From contig NC_052360.1 in assembly GCF_009727055.1 (NCBI RefSeq), positions 67,957,343 through 68,021,342 on the forward strand: a stretch of DNA of 64,000 nt. Direction: 5' to 3'. Shown here piece by piece: positions 1-11,804 of this stretch. Position 1 is the first letter of the stretch. The number at the start of each line of letters is the position of its first letter. The stretch is from Benincasa hispida. Its lineage: Eukaryota > Streptophyta > Magnoliopsida > Cucurbitales > Cucurbitaceae. Both the position numbers and the translations under genes were made by a program. Below the pieces are notes generated by a model, which did no database searches, had not been told where the DNA came from, and was given only the letters and a program-made list of their open reading frames with translations.

Positions 1-1140
1 GAATATTTTCTGTTGCACGCAGGTATATGTGGTCAAGATATAATATTAAAATGGCTTATAAGGCCGAGTATCGTCCTCTGGGATCAAATTAACAAGTTAT
101 TGTTTAGCCATCTCAGAGTAATGTCAATTTTAGCTGAAATCAAGTTGAACTTGTGATCTTGTAAAGTAATAAAAGACAGCAAGAAAAGTGTTTCAAAATC
201 TAAGAATAAAAGTGTTCTAGTGTATTGAATCCTAGCCAATTCATGGAATCATGTATAAACATTGTGTCTAAGTCTAAAAATTTTCAATTACTTTCTCCCA
301 AGATAACCTATTCTCATGCAACTTAATTGATGATTAATCTCATGAAATCAAATTAATAAACAATGCATTAGGAATTGTCATTAACAACTTTCACTATTAA
401 CCTAACAGTAATCATGATAGATTAACAATGATTTAATGATAGAGATTCTGTATAACATTCAAACCCTCAATTAAATATTCAACCTAACAATTATCAATGG
501 CCAATCAATAAGCATGAAACATTAAATCATTAAAAAACAAAATGTTCAACAAACATCCATGAAAAGAGCTAAATTCAATCTAAATTCATAACAACTTCAT
601 CAATACCCTAAAATAACAATTTTAGCCACTAATAGCTTGCAAAAACATATTTTCATACAACAATTTAAGTATAAGACTAAGAGAAAGAAAAGAGAGTCGA
701 AGAATCCTCCAAGCTTGCCTTGATTGTCACCTTAAAAACTCGAACGACTTTTAGAATATCCCTCAAATTCTCTAACTTTTAAGCATAAACTCCTTTCTAG
801 GTCTCAAATTTCGTTCTTCTGCCTTCAATTCAGTCAGAATCCCTTCTAAGTAAGTCAGAATGATGTCCAATTATATAGAGGATGAGAAATTTGTAACAAA
901 GTCATTGACAAAATTAGTAGATTTTTCAAATAAGGAAAGTCAGCATCACAACGCTCAGACAAAATGTTGCAATACTGGTTTGATTTTGTCGTAGCATCGC
1001 ACTACACTACTTGTAGCACTACGACGTAGCCTCCTAAAGTATAGCTACAACTATTTTCTTACCTATTCCTATGAACCTGTCTCCTTAGCACTTGTTAAAC
1101 TTGGTTTGCAGTTTATACCTTCTATAACTTAAAACAAATT
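1..1140 (-). repeat. Non-coding retrotransposon-like stretch (gypsy/LARD type?)
   Basis: No open reading frame of note. Near position 70 the text GAGTATCGTCCTCTGGGAT resembles the motif found just inside the LTR of many large non-coding plant gypsy-type elements, where it reads as the reverse complement of a CCAGAGGACGATAC-like string. A GC-richer patch near 960-1040 with repeated CGTAGC/GTAGCAC words resembles leader or LTR text of the same class. No matching LTR pair is visible, so this is a remnant at most. Confidence 0.35.
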
Positions 1141-1665
1141 TCATCAGTAGCTCATCTCATACAAGTATTGCTAATTAGAAGACATACCAATCATTTTGTG
1201 GTCCATTCTTATATAAACTCTTTGTAAAGGATACCCCCACTCACATATCTCCCATGAATGATTAGGATTAAATCGTTTATAACACTTTAAAAGTATTATA
1301 ATAATTACAAAGTGGGTCGTATCTATGGTGGCATCAGGAAAAAGGTACCCAACCTTATCCATATACTATAAACCATTTAGGTTATTACTTGAACATAATC
1401 CACTTGTGTTCAACCACATATATGTTTAAGTTAAATAAAATAACCTTGGATCTTAGTTTATTGGATTCATATGAGTGATTAGGATTAAATCGTTTGTAAT
1501 ACTTTACAACTATTATAACAATTACAAAGTGGGTCGTATCTGTGGTGTCACCAGGAAAAAGGTACCCAACCTTATCCATATACTACAGACCATTTTGGTT
1601 ATTACTGAAACGATATCCACTTGCATGTCAACCACATATATATTTAAGTTGAAGGAACTTGTGTG
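1141..1665 (-). repeat. Tandemly duplicated copia LTR fragments
   Basis: Two copies of a segment of about 180 bp (about 1253-1434 and 1471-1653) share ATGANTGATTAGGATTAAAT, CAAAGTGGGTCGTATCT and GGTACCCAACCTTATCCAT. The same segment occurs once in the LTR at 1727-3589 (about 3250-3430) and, reversed, at 59100-59290. These are therefore pieces of the same LTR family in minus orientation, duplicated in tandem. Open frames on both strands here are shadows of the LTR. Confidence 0.65.
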
Positions 1666-1726
1666 CGAGGAGAACCATGAGCAGAAGTGGATTGTCCAAA
1701 TTCTATTAATCATCAAATACTAAGTT

Positions 1727-3589
1727 TACAGTAAACATACAAGTGATATGCATTTAAAGTTAAATTACAGCATGCTTTTTCAAGAAAAGGGTTCAAGATA
1801 CATTACCTTTGAAGACTTTTTTCTTCACGAATCCTCCATCGAACAGAATCAACAACTTCTTGAAGACCTTCTTTAAGATTTTCTCGAACAAAAAATCAGA
1901 CATAACCACAAAAAAGCCCTTGGTATTCTTGGGGTGAGAACCCAGGAGTGGTGGGCTCTGACTAATTTGGTTAGAGGGAAAGGTTTAATGTGTGGAGGAA
2001 GAAGATTGAGAATTCTCTCAAGAACACAAGAACACAGAACACTTCTCTAAAACTCTCAATCATTCAACAACTTCAACATTGGAGAAGAAGAAAAAAATTG
2101 TTTTTCTTTTATTCTCCTTTTTGTCATAAAAACCATAACCACCCACTGAAGTGGTTGGAGAGAAAAGATGGCGAATATTATTCAAATAATATAAATAAAT
2201 ATGATAACGAACTTAGCATATTAAATTATATATTATATCAAATATAACATATAACCTATAGTTTTAATATTGTATCACATATAATATAAACTATAGTTTC
2301 TTTTCGCTTTTAAATAACATTTAATATATATCTCATCTATATTAAATTTAACAATCACGAATCACATTCATAGAAAATATATTTGAATCTCATTCAAATA
2401 TTTATTTCCTCCTATTAAGCTATAATGTATCAAATATATTATGACAGTTATATCATATATAATTGAAACAATATATCATATATAATTAAATCCCTCTATT
2501 AATTTGAACAATTCAAATTAATCCAAAACTGATTCTCAACTAAATCTTTCTGAGCTACTAAGAGGACCTTAACTTGAAGCAATAATGGTACATGAATAAT
2601 TAATTAAACTCTTTAATTACATTATTCATCATCCGTTAACTGTCGGGCACTCTACTAAAGACTGACAGCGGCACCCTTTGCACTACAGATATATTTCTGT
2701 GTCCATTGGATATAACCAATCAACAGTACGATGACCCTTCACAAAATTGCTCGTTAGTACAGCTAGGCCAAATTACCGTTTTGCCTCTGTAGTTACATCT
2801 AACTCCTTAAGTACCACTAATCTCTGTAATGAACAATAGAACATAGTCTTACTATGACTAAACCCTTCTTGGGCCAAGAAAGGGTGTGACGCCACATTTT
2901 TCAAGACTCAAAATCAGTCCTTAAGGGAGCAATTTATCTACTTATTCCTGCTTCAGGGAAGAAGTGAATTCCATCTTGTGTAGTTGTGTTTCCAGCTCCC
3001 CAATCAAAAAAATTCCCAAAATGGTAGGCTTGTTGAGTCGGTGATCTGGCCATTCTTGCTCATACAAATCAAAAGACTGCCCTCATAGGCAAGAGTTCAC
3101 AACTCACTCAAGATTCAGGTCATGTTATCTATGGTCATCCTGGTGAAATGTCTCTATTATGAACGGTGTTATATAATGAGACTAAACATTTCGTGGTTCT
3201 GTCTCATACTAACTCCTTTGTATAGAATATCCCCACTCACATGTCAAATGCATGAATGATTAGGATCAGATCATTTGTAGCACTTTACAACAATTGTAAC
3301 ACCTACAAAGTGAGCCATACTTGTAGTGTCACCATGATAAGGTACTCAGCCATATCCATCTACTACAGACCATTTAGGTTATCACTTAAACATGATCCAC
3401 CTATATGTCTCCACATACATGTTTAAGTTACAATGATAACCTTGGATGTTAATTTATTGGTTTGTGGTTAATGCAACTAAAATATCACATATTTTATAGA
3501 TGAAGTGAATAAAATATCATCTATTTTATTAATCATGCAATGTTTAAAAACTATAAGACTCTACAATATTTAGGGCATCAACCTTAACA
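1727..3589 (-). repeat. Left LTR (3' LTR) of the first copia element
   Basis: The right edge is exact: the inverted LTR start TGTTAAGG lies at 3582-3589, directly against the polypurine tract. The left edge is placed at about 1727 by comparison with the LTR edge at 56576, which shows a related GTAAACA text, and is approximate. The internal text around 2640-3480 matches, in reverse, the LTR at 58966-60719 (for example GATATATTTCTGTGTCCATTGGATATAACC against its mirror near 59810-59850). Length is about 1.86 kb. Several short frames inside are not genes. Confidence 0.7.
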
Positions 3590-3604
3590 ATCTCCCACTT
3601 GACT
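3590..3604 (-). promoter_or_regulatory. Polypurine tract of the first copia element
   Basis: On the minus strand the bases read TCAAGTGGGAGAT and abut the LTR start TGTTAAGG. A purine-rich AAGTGGGAGAT immediately before the 3' LTR is the usual plus-strand primer of Tork/Tnt1-type plant copia elements. Confidence 0.75.
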
Positions 3605-3698
3605 TAAAGCTAGTGGGGTGTACAATATAAAAAAAATATAAATTACACAAACAATAAACTAGGGCATAATACACCCAGTACAATATCTCTCACTTGCC

Positions 3699-4947
3699 CT
3701 AGTCCAGTCGTGGTCTGTCCCATAGACCTATACACTGCAGGTGACCCTTAAACACTGTAGATGTGAGTGCCTTCATAAACGAATCAACAACGTTGTGCTC
3801 CGAAGCTATCTTCATTATAATCATGTCCCTTTCATGCTCAATCTCTCGGATGAGATGATACTTCCTCTCTATGTGCTTGCCGTGCTTATGACTTGTAGGC
3901 TCACGAGAATTAGCCACAACACTACTATTATCACAATAAAGTGTGATGGGCTTTTACATGTCTGGAATAACTTCCATATCAGTCAAGAATTTCTTGAGCC
4001 AAACGACTTCTTTAGCAGCTTTACAAGTCGCTACATATTCAACCTCCATGGTGGAGTCCAAGATGCACCCCTACTTGGTGCTTCGTCATACTACTGCTGC
4101 TTCGTTAAGTGTGAAAACTGATCCTGATGTGGATATCCTAGAATCCCTATTAGCTTAAAAGTCAGAGTCCGTGTATCTTGTAAGGATCAAATCCTTAGAA
4201 CCATACACAAACATGTAGTCCTTCATTCTCTGTAGATACTTGAGGATGTTCTTAACGACTTTCATGTGATCTAATTCTAAATTAGATTGATATCTACTGA
4301 CTATCCCAACTACATAGCAGATGTTAGGTCTAATACATAACATCACATGCATCATGCTGGCTACGACAAACGCATAGGGAATCTATCTCATCTCCTCAAC
4401 CTCTTGAGGTATCTTAGGATATTGTTCCTTAGAAAATGCAACTCCATGCCTGAAAGGCAATAAACCTCTCCTGGAGTTCTGCATCAAATATTGACAAGCA
4501 TTTTATCAATATACGACACTTGAGACAATGCTAGCATTTTGTTCTTTCGATCTCAAAAGATCTGAATACCCAGAAAAACTGAGCCTCTTCCAAATCTTTC
4601 ATTTGGAATTGGGTCATTAGTCAGTTCTTAAATGTAGTCAGTAAACCTACATCATTCCCAATGAGTAGGATATCATCTACATACAATACTAGAAAAACTA
4701 CTGAATTATTGATGATCTTCTTGTATACACAAGGCTCATCAACGTTTTGATCAAAGCCATAAGATTTGATCGCAATATCAAACCTTACGTTCCAAGATCG
4801 AGATGCTTGTTTCAGTCCATAAATGGACCGATTAAGCTTGCAAACCTTTTGCTGTTGATCTTGGGTTATGAATCCTCGAGCTGCCTCGTATAAATGGTCT
4901 CTTGAAGAGTGCCCTTCAGAAAAGCAGTCTTGACATCCATTTTCCAA
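3699..4947 (-). pseudogene. Copia reverse transcriptase and RNase H (broken)
   Basis: The RT part lies at 4621-4947: LNRSIYGLKQASRSWN followed by FLVLYVDDILLIGND, the YVDD catalytic motif of copia RT. After several stops the RNase H part follows: an IVSRYQSN-like segment and a TDSDF motif at 4155-4355, then an SREPTSHKHGKHIERKYH segment and a VVDSFMKAL segment at 3699-3917, the conserved C-terminus of copia RNase H. Stops and frameshifts separate the pieces, so no active enzyme can be made. The polypurine tract and LTR follow about 100 bases downstream. Confidence 0.88.
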
Positions 4948-5118
4948 ATCTCATAGTCATAATATGAGGCAATGGATAAGAGGATCCAAATAGACTTAAG
5001 CATGACAACAGGCGAGAAAGTCATAGTCGACTTCTTTTACCTGGGTATAACCCTTTGCCACCAGTCAAACCTTAAAGGTTTGCACCTTCCCATCAGCACC
5101 TCGTTTCCTCTTGTAGAT

Positions 5119-6591
5119 TCATTTACAACCTATAGGTTTAACTCCATTAGGTTTATCTAAAAGATTCCATACAGAATTGAAGCACATAGACTCCATGTCG
5201 AGATCCATCGCTTTGATCCATTCATCTTTTTCAACATCCTCCATTGCCTTCTTGTAAGACAAATCCTCAACTTCACCATTAGTTACCATAGACAGGATTT
5301 TAGTTAAACCCGTATAGCGAATAGGTGGGTTCGTAACCCTCCCACTACGTTGAGGTTCCCTCAATATTTGAGGTGGATTTGACCTAGTAGATGAATATAC
5401 TTCAAAACCTCTTGTTGAGGTACTAGGCTCTTCAACAACTCTTGTTGAAGATTCAGTAGTTTCTTTGGAAATCTCATTCAACACAGTTTTACTTCTGGGT
5501 CTATGCTCTCTTATGTGGTCTTCCTCAAGAAAAGTAGCATTTATCGATATGAATACTTTGTTTTCTTTCGAATCAAAGAAATAACCACCTCTCGTTCCCT
5601 TGGGGTAGCCTACAAATAGGCATAACCTTGAATGTGGTTCCAATTTCTTAGGATTAGCCTCAAGCACATGTGCTGGGGAACCCTAGATTCTGAAATGATG
5701 GAAACTAGCTTTACGACTATTCTATAACTCCAAAGGTGTTCTAGCAACATCTTGCAGGGAACGCAGTTTAGGATGTACTCTACAGTCTCCACTGCATAAC
5801 TCCATAATGAGTTAGGTAAGGAAGCGTAACTCATCATAGACCGAACCATATCCAACAGGGTTCGATTTTTCCTTTCTGTGGGTGCTGAGAGTTGGGATAC
5901 TATTCCATGTTGTATCATATAGTTCTGAATGTCAAATCTAAAGCTCTCCACCTCGATCAGATCAAAATGTTTTAATTGTTGTATTTCATGCATTTTCAAT
6001 TTTAGCCTTGAATTCTTTGAACTTATCAAAAGATTCAGACTTATGTTGCATTAAATAAATGTACCCATATCTTGAATAAACATCAGTAAAAGTGATGAAA
6101 TATTCATAACCTCACCTAACTTTAACAATCATCAAACCATAAAAGTCTGAATGTACTAGCTCTAGAGGTTCTTTGACCTTATAACCTTTTCTAGTAAAAG
6201 GCCTTTCAGTCATCTTGCCTTCAAGGCATGACTCATACACAGGTAAAGAATTTTCTTCTAACTCGCTTTGAAGTTCATTCTTCACCATTCATTCAATCCT
6301 ATTGAGATTAATTTGTCCTAGTCTTAAGTGCCAAAGTTGGGCATTTTCCTTAGGAGAAATTCTAGGTGTTTTATATTCAGTTACAACAGTTTTAAACACC
6401 TCTATGTTTTGGAAAGCATTTGTTGCTAACGGCCTTAGCACATACAAATTTTTTTCCAGTTTTGCAAAACATATATCAACATCATTCTTTGTAATAAACA
6501 CTTTATTAAAAGAAAAGTTTAGATGATAACGATGTTTGAATAAACACTTTACATAAAAAAAGTTCCTTTTTAAATCAAGAATAACATACAC
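5119..6591 (-). pseudogene. Copia integrase region (broken)
   Basis: At 6289-6591 the frame ends with NAQLWHLRLGQINLNRIE, the H...H half of the pre-integrase zinc-binding domain. At 5610-6029 a stretch containing SAPTERKNRTLLDMVRSMMS covers the end of the integrase core, where the catalytic glutamate should lie in a PxxNG/E-type context. At 5119-5667 LCLFVGYPKGTRGGYFFD is the conserved end of the copia integrase segment, followed by a serine/threonine-rich linker leading towards RT. Frameshifts near 6030-6290 and around 5670 disrupt the protein. It sits between protease (upstream on the minus strand) and RT, as expected for copia. Confidence 0.85.
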
Positions 6592-6615
6592 ATCATTCAG
6601 AATGAGAAATTTATT

Positions 6616-7690
6616 CTATAACCAGAGACCTCCCATTGGCACAACTGAGACGACGTGCCCGGCTCCAATTCGCATTGTCATCTCTCTAGCATCAAGTTTC
6701 CACAAGGAACTAATTTTCTGAAATGAAGAACAAACATGGTTAGTAGCCTTAGAGTCAATAATGTAGGTAGAATCATCATTCTCCACTAAACAAGTTTCCA
6801 AGACAAGCAAATCACATTTATCTTGTTTGACCTTCTTCTGTTCTGCAAAATAACTGGGGCAGTTCCTTTTCCAGTGCCCATCCCAGTTGCAATGGAAACA
6901 TTTTCCCTTGTTAACCCTGATAGGTTGTCTACCCCTTGGTGTAGCAACTCCTGGGTTAGCAACAGCCTGCCCCTTCCCACCCTTCTTCTTCTTCCACATT
7001 TTGGTGCCGGAGGAAGAAGGTAAGACTTAATTCTAGTGGTCGAACCTTTATGGAACTTTTTGGAAGATGAAGCAACATTTGTTTTACCCTTCTTCTCCGT
7101 GCTTTTCAACAAGGATTGGGAAGTTTGCAGCTCGTTGAACAAGGTAGTCAAGTTGTAGTCAATCCTATTCAAAACAGCATTGCTACAAAAGTGCAGGAAA
7201 CTTTCTTGTAAATATTCCAGTATAATGCTAACTTGGCTGGCCTCATCAATGCTTGACCCGTTCATCTCCGCCACATTGAAGTCGATCATCATGTTAAGAA
7301 CTGTTCTTGAATAGATGCCCCCTCTTACATATGGGCATTGAAGATATACTTTAGGGTGTCGTGCCTGAGCTGTGCAGACGGTTGTTCGAACATTCCCCTC
7401 AGGGACTCCATGATCTCAAAGGCAGTGAGCTTGAGCTCATGCTTCTTGGCCAAGACTTCGTTAAGGCTTTCCAAGATATACGCTTGAGCCTTCTTGTTTG
7501 CCCTTGTCTACCGCTCATATGCTTCTTGAACGTTTTGAGAAGCATTAGGTGGTGGAATAGAAGGACACTCCTCCATCAGGATGAAACGCAGGTCATCGAT
7601 GATTTAAATCGTGTCGATTGTATTTTTCCAACTAGCGTAGTTCTCGCCAGTTAATTTATCGGTGGAAAGTAAACTAAGAGTCGCTGTAGC
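6616..7690 (-). pseudogene. Copia Gag, zinc knuckle and protease (broken)
   Basis: Gag starts near 7690 and reads, with stops, through a UBN2-type Gag domain: residues such as NVAEMNGSSIDEASQVS, then FNELQTSQSLLKS at 6786-7292. A CCHC zinc knuckle, CFHCNWDGHWKRNC, lies near 6865-6910. The protease region follows: VENDDSTYIIDSKATNHVCS, where the family's active-site D-S/T-G is changed to D-S-K. That change, plus in-frame stops in the Gag N-terminus (for example near 7604, 7519 and 7329), shows the copy is dead. Gag coats the RNA genome and the protease would release the other enzymes. Confidence 0.88.
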
Positions 7691-9004
7691 GATTTTAAAT
7701 TGCTGAAAAAGAACAAACTTATTTTAGTATACTTGCATTAAACCACTTTTATAAAACCAATCAAGTTTTAGCAAAGTAGTCTAGTATACCCTAAGTGACA
7801 TGTATTTTGCAATGATGCTTCAATAAAGCAAGAAAAAAGTAACCGTAGGGTGATCAAGTGCCCCTTCACTGAAGTGAGACATTCTCAACTATTAGATAGA
7901 AACAACTCCTTTTAACTATAACTAATAGTCACCATTGTTCGGTCCAGAATTTGTTAACATCCTTAACAATTCTGTGTAAGTATAACCCCTCATTTTAGGT
8001 TCTAGAGTCCTGCCTCAATGAGCCAATCTTAGGAAAAAGTTGATTGGAACAAGAGACTAAAGCAATCCTATCCATTTCTGGAGATCAAATAAACCGTCAT
8101 GCAATATTGCCATCCTTTAGGGGGACACCCACAATGCCTCGAGGCGATGCATGAAATTTTGATTGAGGGATGTGTTGTCACACGTCTCGCTCCCACTTAT
8201 TATAAACACTCTCTCCACTCACCTTGGTATTGACCTACCTAAATGCCACCTGTAGGGGGACACCCATGGTGCCTCGAGGTCGAGAGTAGATCTCATAGTG
8301 TTAACTTTTAGGGAGAAACGTATAGAGGCAAAATAGAAGTATCATATACCTCATTTTCCTCCCACTGAGTGTTCTACATATGGTTGATTAACTTAGGAAA
8401 ATTCTACTACTGATTTTATCTAAGCATTTGTTTAATTTGCTAAAAAACAACTCTTGACGTTGATGATTAAACAATTTTGATTCAAATCTCATTAAACTTT
8501 TTAATAGACTTTTATCAAACTTACATGCATGCAAAAAATCTATCTAATTCACCTTTCCAGGTAGGTTCCTAGGTAGGGGTGCAACATTTCCATCGACATA
8601 AGTATCTCAGCCTAGCAAGAACCCGCCTTAGACAAAATGTCCCTTTATAGATACATTTGTTACATATTTAATCTTTTATTAGGAATCAATTTAATCTTAT
8701 TAAACCGATTTAAAAGATTAAACTTAGATTTCTAATCTCATTAGAATCATGATCTTAAGTCTATTTCAATCATATTTTTAAAAAATTTTAAGAGATGATT
8801 ATAGCCTAAGGTCTGCATACAACTCTTTATTATTAATTTTAATTCTAATTTCATTTAATTATAAAATTTATAATTAAATGAAAGAATTAAAACCAACCAT
8901 TACATGATAGACATACATAAGTTAATTATAGTATTTATAATTTAACCTAAGGTAATGTCATGCTTCATACAATGTTTATTCATTACTAATATATAATTTT
9001 AATC
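7691..9004 (-). other. Leader region between first LTR and Gag of copia element 1
   Basis: No coding signal. Two direct copies of AGGGGGACACCCA followed by a TGCCTCGAGG text occur near 8117-8145 and 8251-8279, about 134 bases apart. The rest, 8380-9000, is AT-rich with TTAATTATAAAATT-type text. The same kind of long leader occurs at 54560-56560 in the second element, so it seems a regular part of this family. Confidence 0.55.
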
Positions 9005-9175
9005 CCTTAGGTTCTCATAAAAATGGTCTCCTCAAGATTGTCATTCAGAAAAACAGTCTTGACATCCATTTGTCAAATCTCATAGTTATAATATGAGACA
9101 ATGGATGGAGGATCCGAATAGACTTTAGCATGGTAACAGGCGAGAAAGTCTCCTTATAGTCAACTCCCTTTAGCA
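9005..9175 (-). pseudogene. Displaced duplicate of the RT-region segment
   Basis: The stretch CAGTCTTGACATCCATTT ... ATGGATGGAGGATCC ... GTAACAGGCGAGAAAGTC repeats, with mismatches, the RT start region at about 4890-5045 of the same element in the same orientation. It lies where the primer-binding site and LTR edge should be. No tRNA primer-site motif (inverted TGGTATCA) is visible here, unlike in the second element at 56561-56575. This indicates an internal rearrangement that replaced the primer-site region. Confidence 0.7.
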
Positions 9176-9189
9176 AATTGATTTTTACA

Positions 9190-11011
9190 TAAACAAAAAT
9201 AGTAAACTAAAACAGAATATACGTAGAATAAACATGTAAATAGCATGCTATAGGGAATGGATAGAACCATTCTTACCTTTGTAGATTCCTAAGATCCTAA
9301 AATGATAATTTCGATGTTTCAATGAATGACTCCTCCAATGATCTTGAACAGAATGTTTCCTTGAACAATCTTGAACACGACTACGAGAGTAACCTTGTTA
9401 TTTTTAAAGATTCCAATAGAAGAATAGGTGGTATCCAACTATTGAAAGAGGGTGAGGAGGAAAACTTCTTAGAAGAGTAGAGAGGATTTCTTTTGTGGCT
9501 TAGGAAAATTGCCCAATGAATGCTTGCAATTCTATTGTGTTATGTGTGTTTCCGAAAGGGCTATAAGAAAGACTTTATATAGAGAAGGGTCAAACCCTTC
9601 TCCTAGTCTTTTTTCAAATTTTCCTTGTGCACAATTAATTAAATAACATTTATTTAATTAATTAGCATAATTAAATAAATAACACTTATTTAATTAATTA
9701 TGACATTAATTAAATAACTATTTATATATTAAATCCAATTTAACGTATATATATATATAATTATCATAAACATTATATGTATATGTGCAACACCTCTCTA
9801 TTAACTCATTAATTCTTTGTAATCTAATTCACTTGAATTAATTATTTGAATCTCATTCAAATGTTCCTTTCCAACTTAATTTGAATTATAGATCACGTCA
9901 ATAATCAATTACATATTAATTATAACATACAATTTACTCAAATTGATTTCAACAATTCAAATCATGCGTATTATATCTTTTACTGAGGTAACAAGGGAAC
10001 CTGGTGGACCTATAGATCAGAAGCTCCGACGATATAAGATTAATTGGCTAAAATCATTAACCAAGTTAAACAATATTCATTAACTATGGGTACACTCCAT
10101 TAAAGACCCATAGCTGCACTCTTCTCACTACAGATATATTTCTGTGTCCACGGATATAGACCAATAATAGCAAGTTAGTCCTTCACGAGTGTTCGTAACT
10201 CTAAATGTGTCAAATTACCATTTTACCCTTCGGTTACCTCTGACTCCTTAAGTTCCATTGCTCCTCTAATATACAACTTATTTATGATCCAACCAATAAA
10301 GAGAAACCCTTCTCTGGTCAATAAGAGGGTAGGGCCCTTTGTTCAAGTCCTAGAGACAACACGTAAGAGAACACTCATCTACTTACCCCGAAATCGGGAA
10401 GAAGTGAACTCCATTTTGTATTATTATGTTCCCAGTTTTTCTCTCGGTCTTGTCCCCAAAATAGTAGGCATATTGAGTTAGAGAACTGGCCATCCTCACC
10501 CATATAAATCAAAAGACAATCCCCTGTAAATAGGAGTTCATAATATTCTCAGGATTAAGACTAAGTTGCCTAAGTCATCTTATTGAATAGGTACCTAACT
10601 AGTTAACGGTCTTACATCTAGTGGTTACTATTTTGCAGTCCATTCTTATGCAAACTCATTGCATAGGATAACCCCACTCGCATGCACCTACACGAAAACA
10701 TTGGATCATTGTGTTTGTATCAAATACAAAATTGGTCATATCCATACTGTCACCAGGATAAGGTATCCAGTCATATCCCTATACTATACACCTTTTAGGT
10801 TGTATCTTGAACATTGATCTCTATATGTCTCCACATACAGTTCAAGACTCATAAGAAAACCTTGGATATTAGTTTATTGGATTTGGGATTATTAAGACAA
10901 AATAGAAAACAACACAATAATATTTATTGAATTAACATCTATAACACTTTATTGATGATGGTCAATTAATAACATTTGCTATCTATAAGTTTTAGACTAT
11001 AAAACCCAACA
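9190..11011 (-). repeat. Right LTR (5' LTR) of the first copia element
   Basis: The right edge CCCAACA at 11005-11011 is the inverted TGTTGGG start typical of this LTR family. The internal parts 10080-10860 share the family text (CACTACAGATATATTTCTGTGTCC, TCAAAAGACAATCCCC, CATACTGTCACCAGGATAAG) with the other LTRs. The left edge is not clear because of the displaced RT fragment next to it. Alternating TTTAATTAATTA / ATTAAATAA text at 9630-9720 is simple AT sequence. Confidence 0.65.
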
Positions 11012-11298
11012 ACATAATCTTTTGTTTGAACTCCATTGTCCTATTCAGTGGTATATTATGATAATATTAGTGCCATCTATCTAGGTGAAAATCCTATTCA
11101 GCATCAACACACGAAGCATATTGGGATGGATATTCATTTTATTTGTGAAAAGGTTGTGTGTGGCTAGGTTTGGGTTTTTTATATCCCTTCTCGATTCTAG
11201 ATGGAGACATCTTTACTAAAGGGTTTTCGTTGGTTCTTTTTGAAGATTTTTGGGAAAATCTCAACGTCTGTCTTTGTCCCACTTTGACTGCTAGCAAG
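11012..11298 (+). pseudogene. 3' end of copia RNase H, plus strand (broken)
   Basis: Reading the plus strand with frameshifts gives NLLFELHCPIQ, then YDNISAIYL, then QHQHTKH-, DIHFICEKV- and DGDIFTKGF-like pieces, ending in LNVCL. These are the conserved C-terminal blocks of copia RNase H (CDN, ...KHIEIDIHFVREKV..., D-FTK). The segment begins exactly at the edge of the minus-strand LTR (11011), so the minus-strand element interrupts this plus-strand copy; its N-terminal part is not visible on the other side (left of about 1727). Confidence 0.75.
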
Positions 11299-11475
11299 TG
11301 TTAGAATAGTTATATTTTACTATGTAAATATAGGGTTTTTGCTGTAATTTCTATTGTTTGTTAAGTAGTTCCTTATTTTAAGTAAATATTTTTTATACCT
11401 TTTGTATAAATATGAGATTAATACTAATAGAAAGGTAAGGATTATCTTACATTTGCTTTTGTCTTTGGAATTTGG
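11299..11475 (+). repeat. Start of 3' LTR of the plus-strand copia remnant
   Basis: TGTTAGAATAGTTATATTTT begins just after the RNase H end and has the TG start and the TATAAATATG-type promoter text (about 11402-11412) of a short copia LTR. The right end is not defined. From about 11480 to 11800 I see only AT-rich sequence without features. Confidence 0.5.
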
Positions 11476-11804
11476 TAAGAAAGATGTAAATCATTGTAAG
11501 AAATGGGGAGGAAGTAGGCTAAAATTTCAAAAACTAAAAACAAAATACGAAATGGTTACTAAATGAGGCCTAAATTATTTGTTTTTGGATGGAGAGTTGT
11601 TTTTCTTAATTTTGTGATAGATTGTTCAAAACATTTTTTCTATATTTTGTTGGATTGAGTTTTGTGTGATTTAGTTTTCTAATTAAACTCATAAAATATT
11701 TACTATTACATTATATGTAAAATATAGAGAAAATTGATTTAGAACCTCCATCATAGGAATAGATAAATACAGAGACAATTGATCATCCTGATGAATGTTA
11801 GATG

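Larger units (their letters stand above)
1727..11011 (-). mobile_element. Decayed Ty1/copia retrotransposon, minus strand
   Basis: On the minus strand the order is LTR, leader, Gag, zinc knuckle, protease, integrase, reverse transcriptase, RNase H, polypurine tract, LTR. The integrase-before-RT order is diagnostic of copia. The left LTR ends (inverted) in TTAACA at 3589, followed by the polypurine tract; the right LTR ends in CCCAACA at 11011. All domains carry stops or frameshifts. The two LTRs share family features but differ strongly, and I see no target duplication between the left edge (about 1727, approximate) and 11012. The unit may be old, rearranged, or a composite of two related elements. 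Confidence 0.75.

Noticed and set aside
7361..7654. Plus-strand 97-residue frame
   Set aside because: Shadow of the Gag pseudogene on the minus strand.
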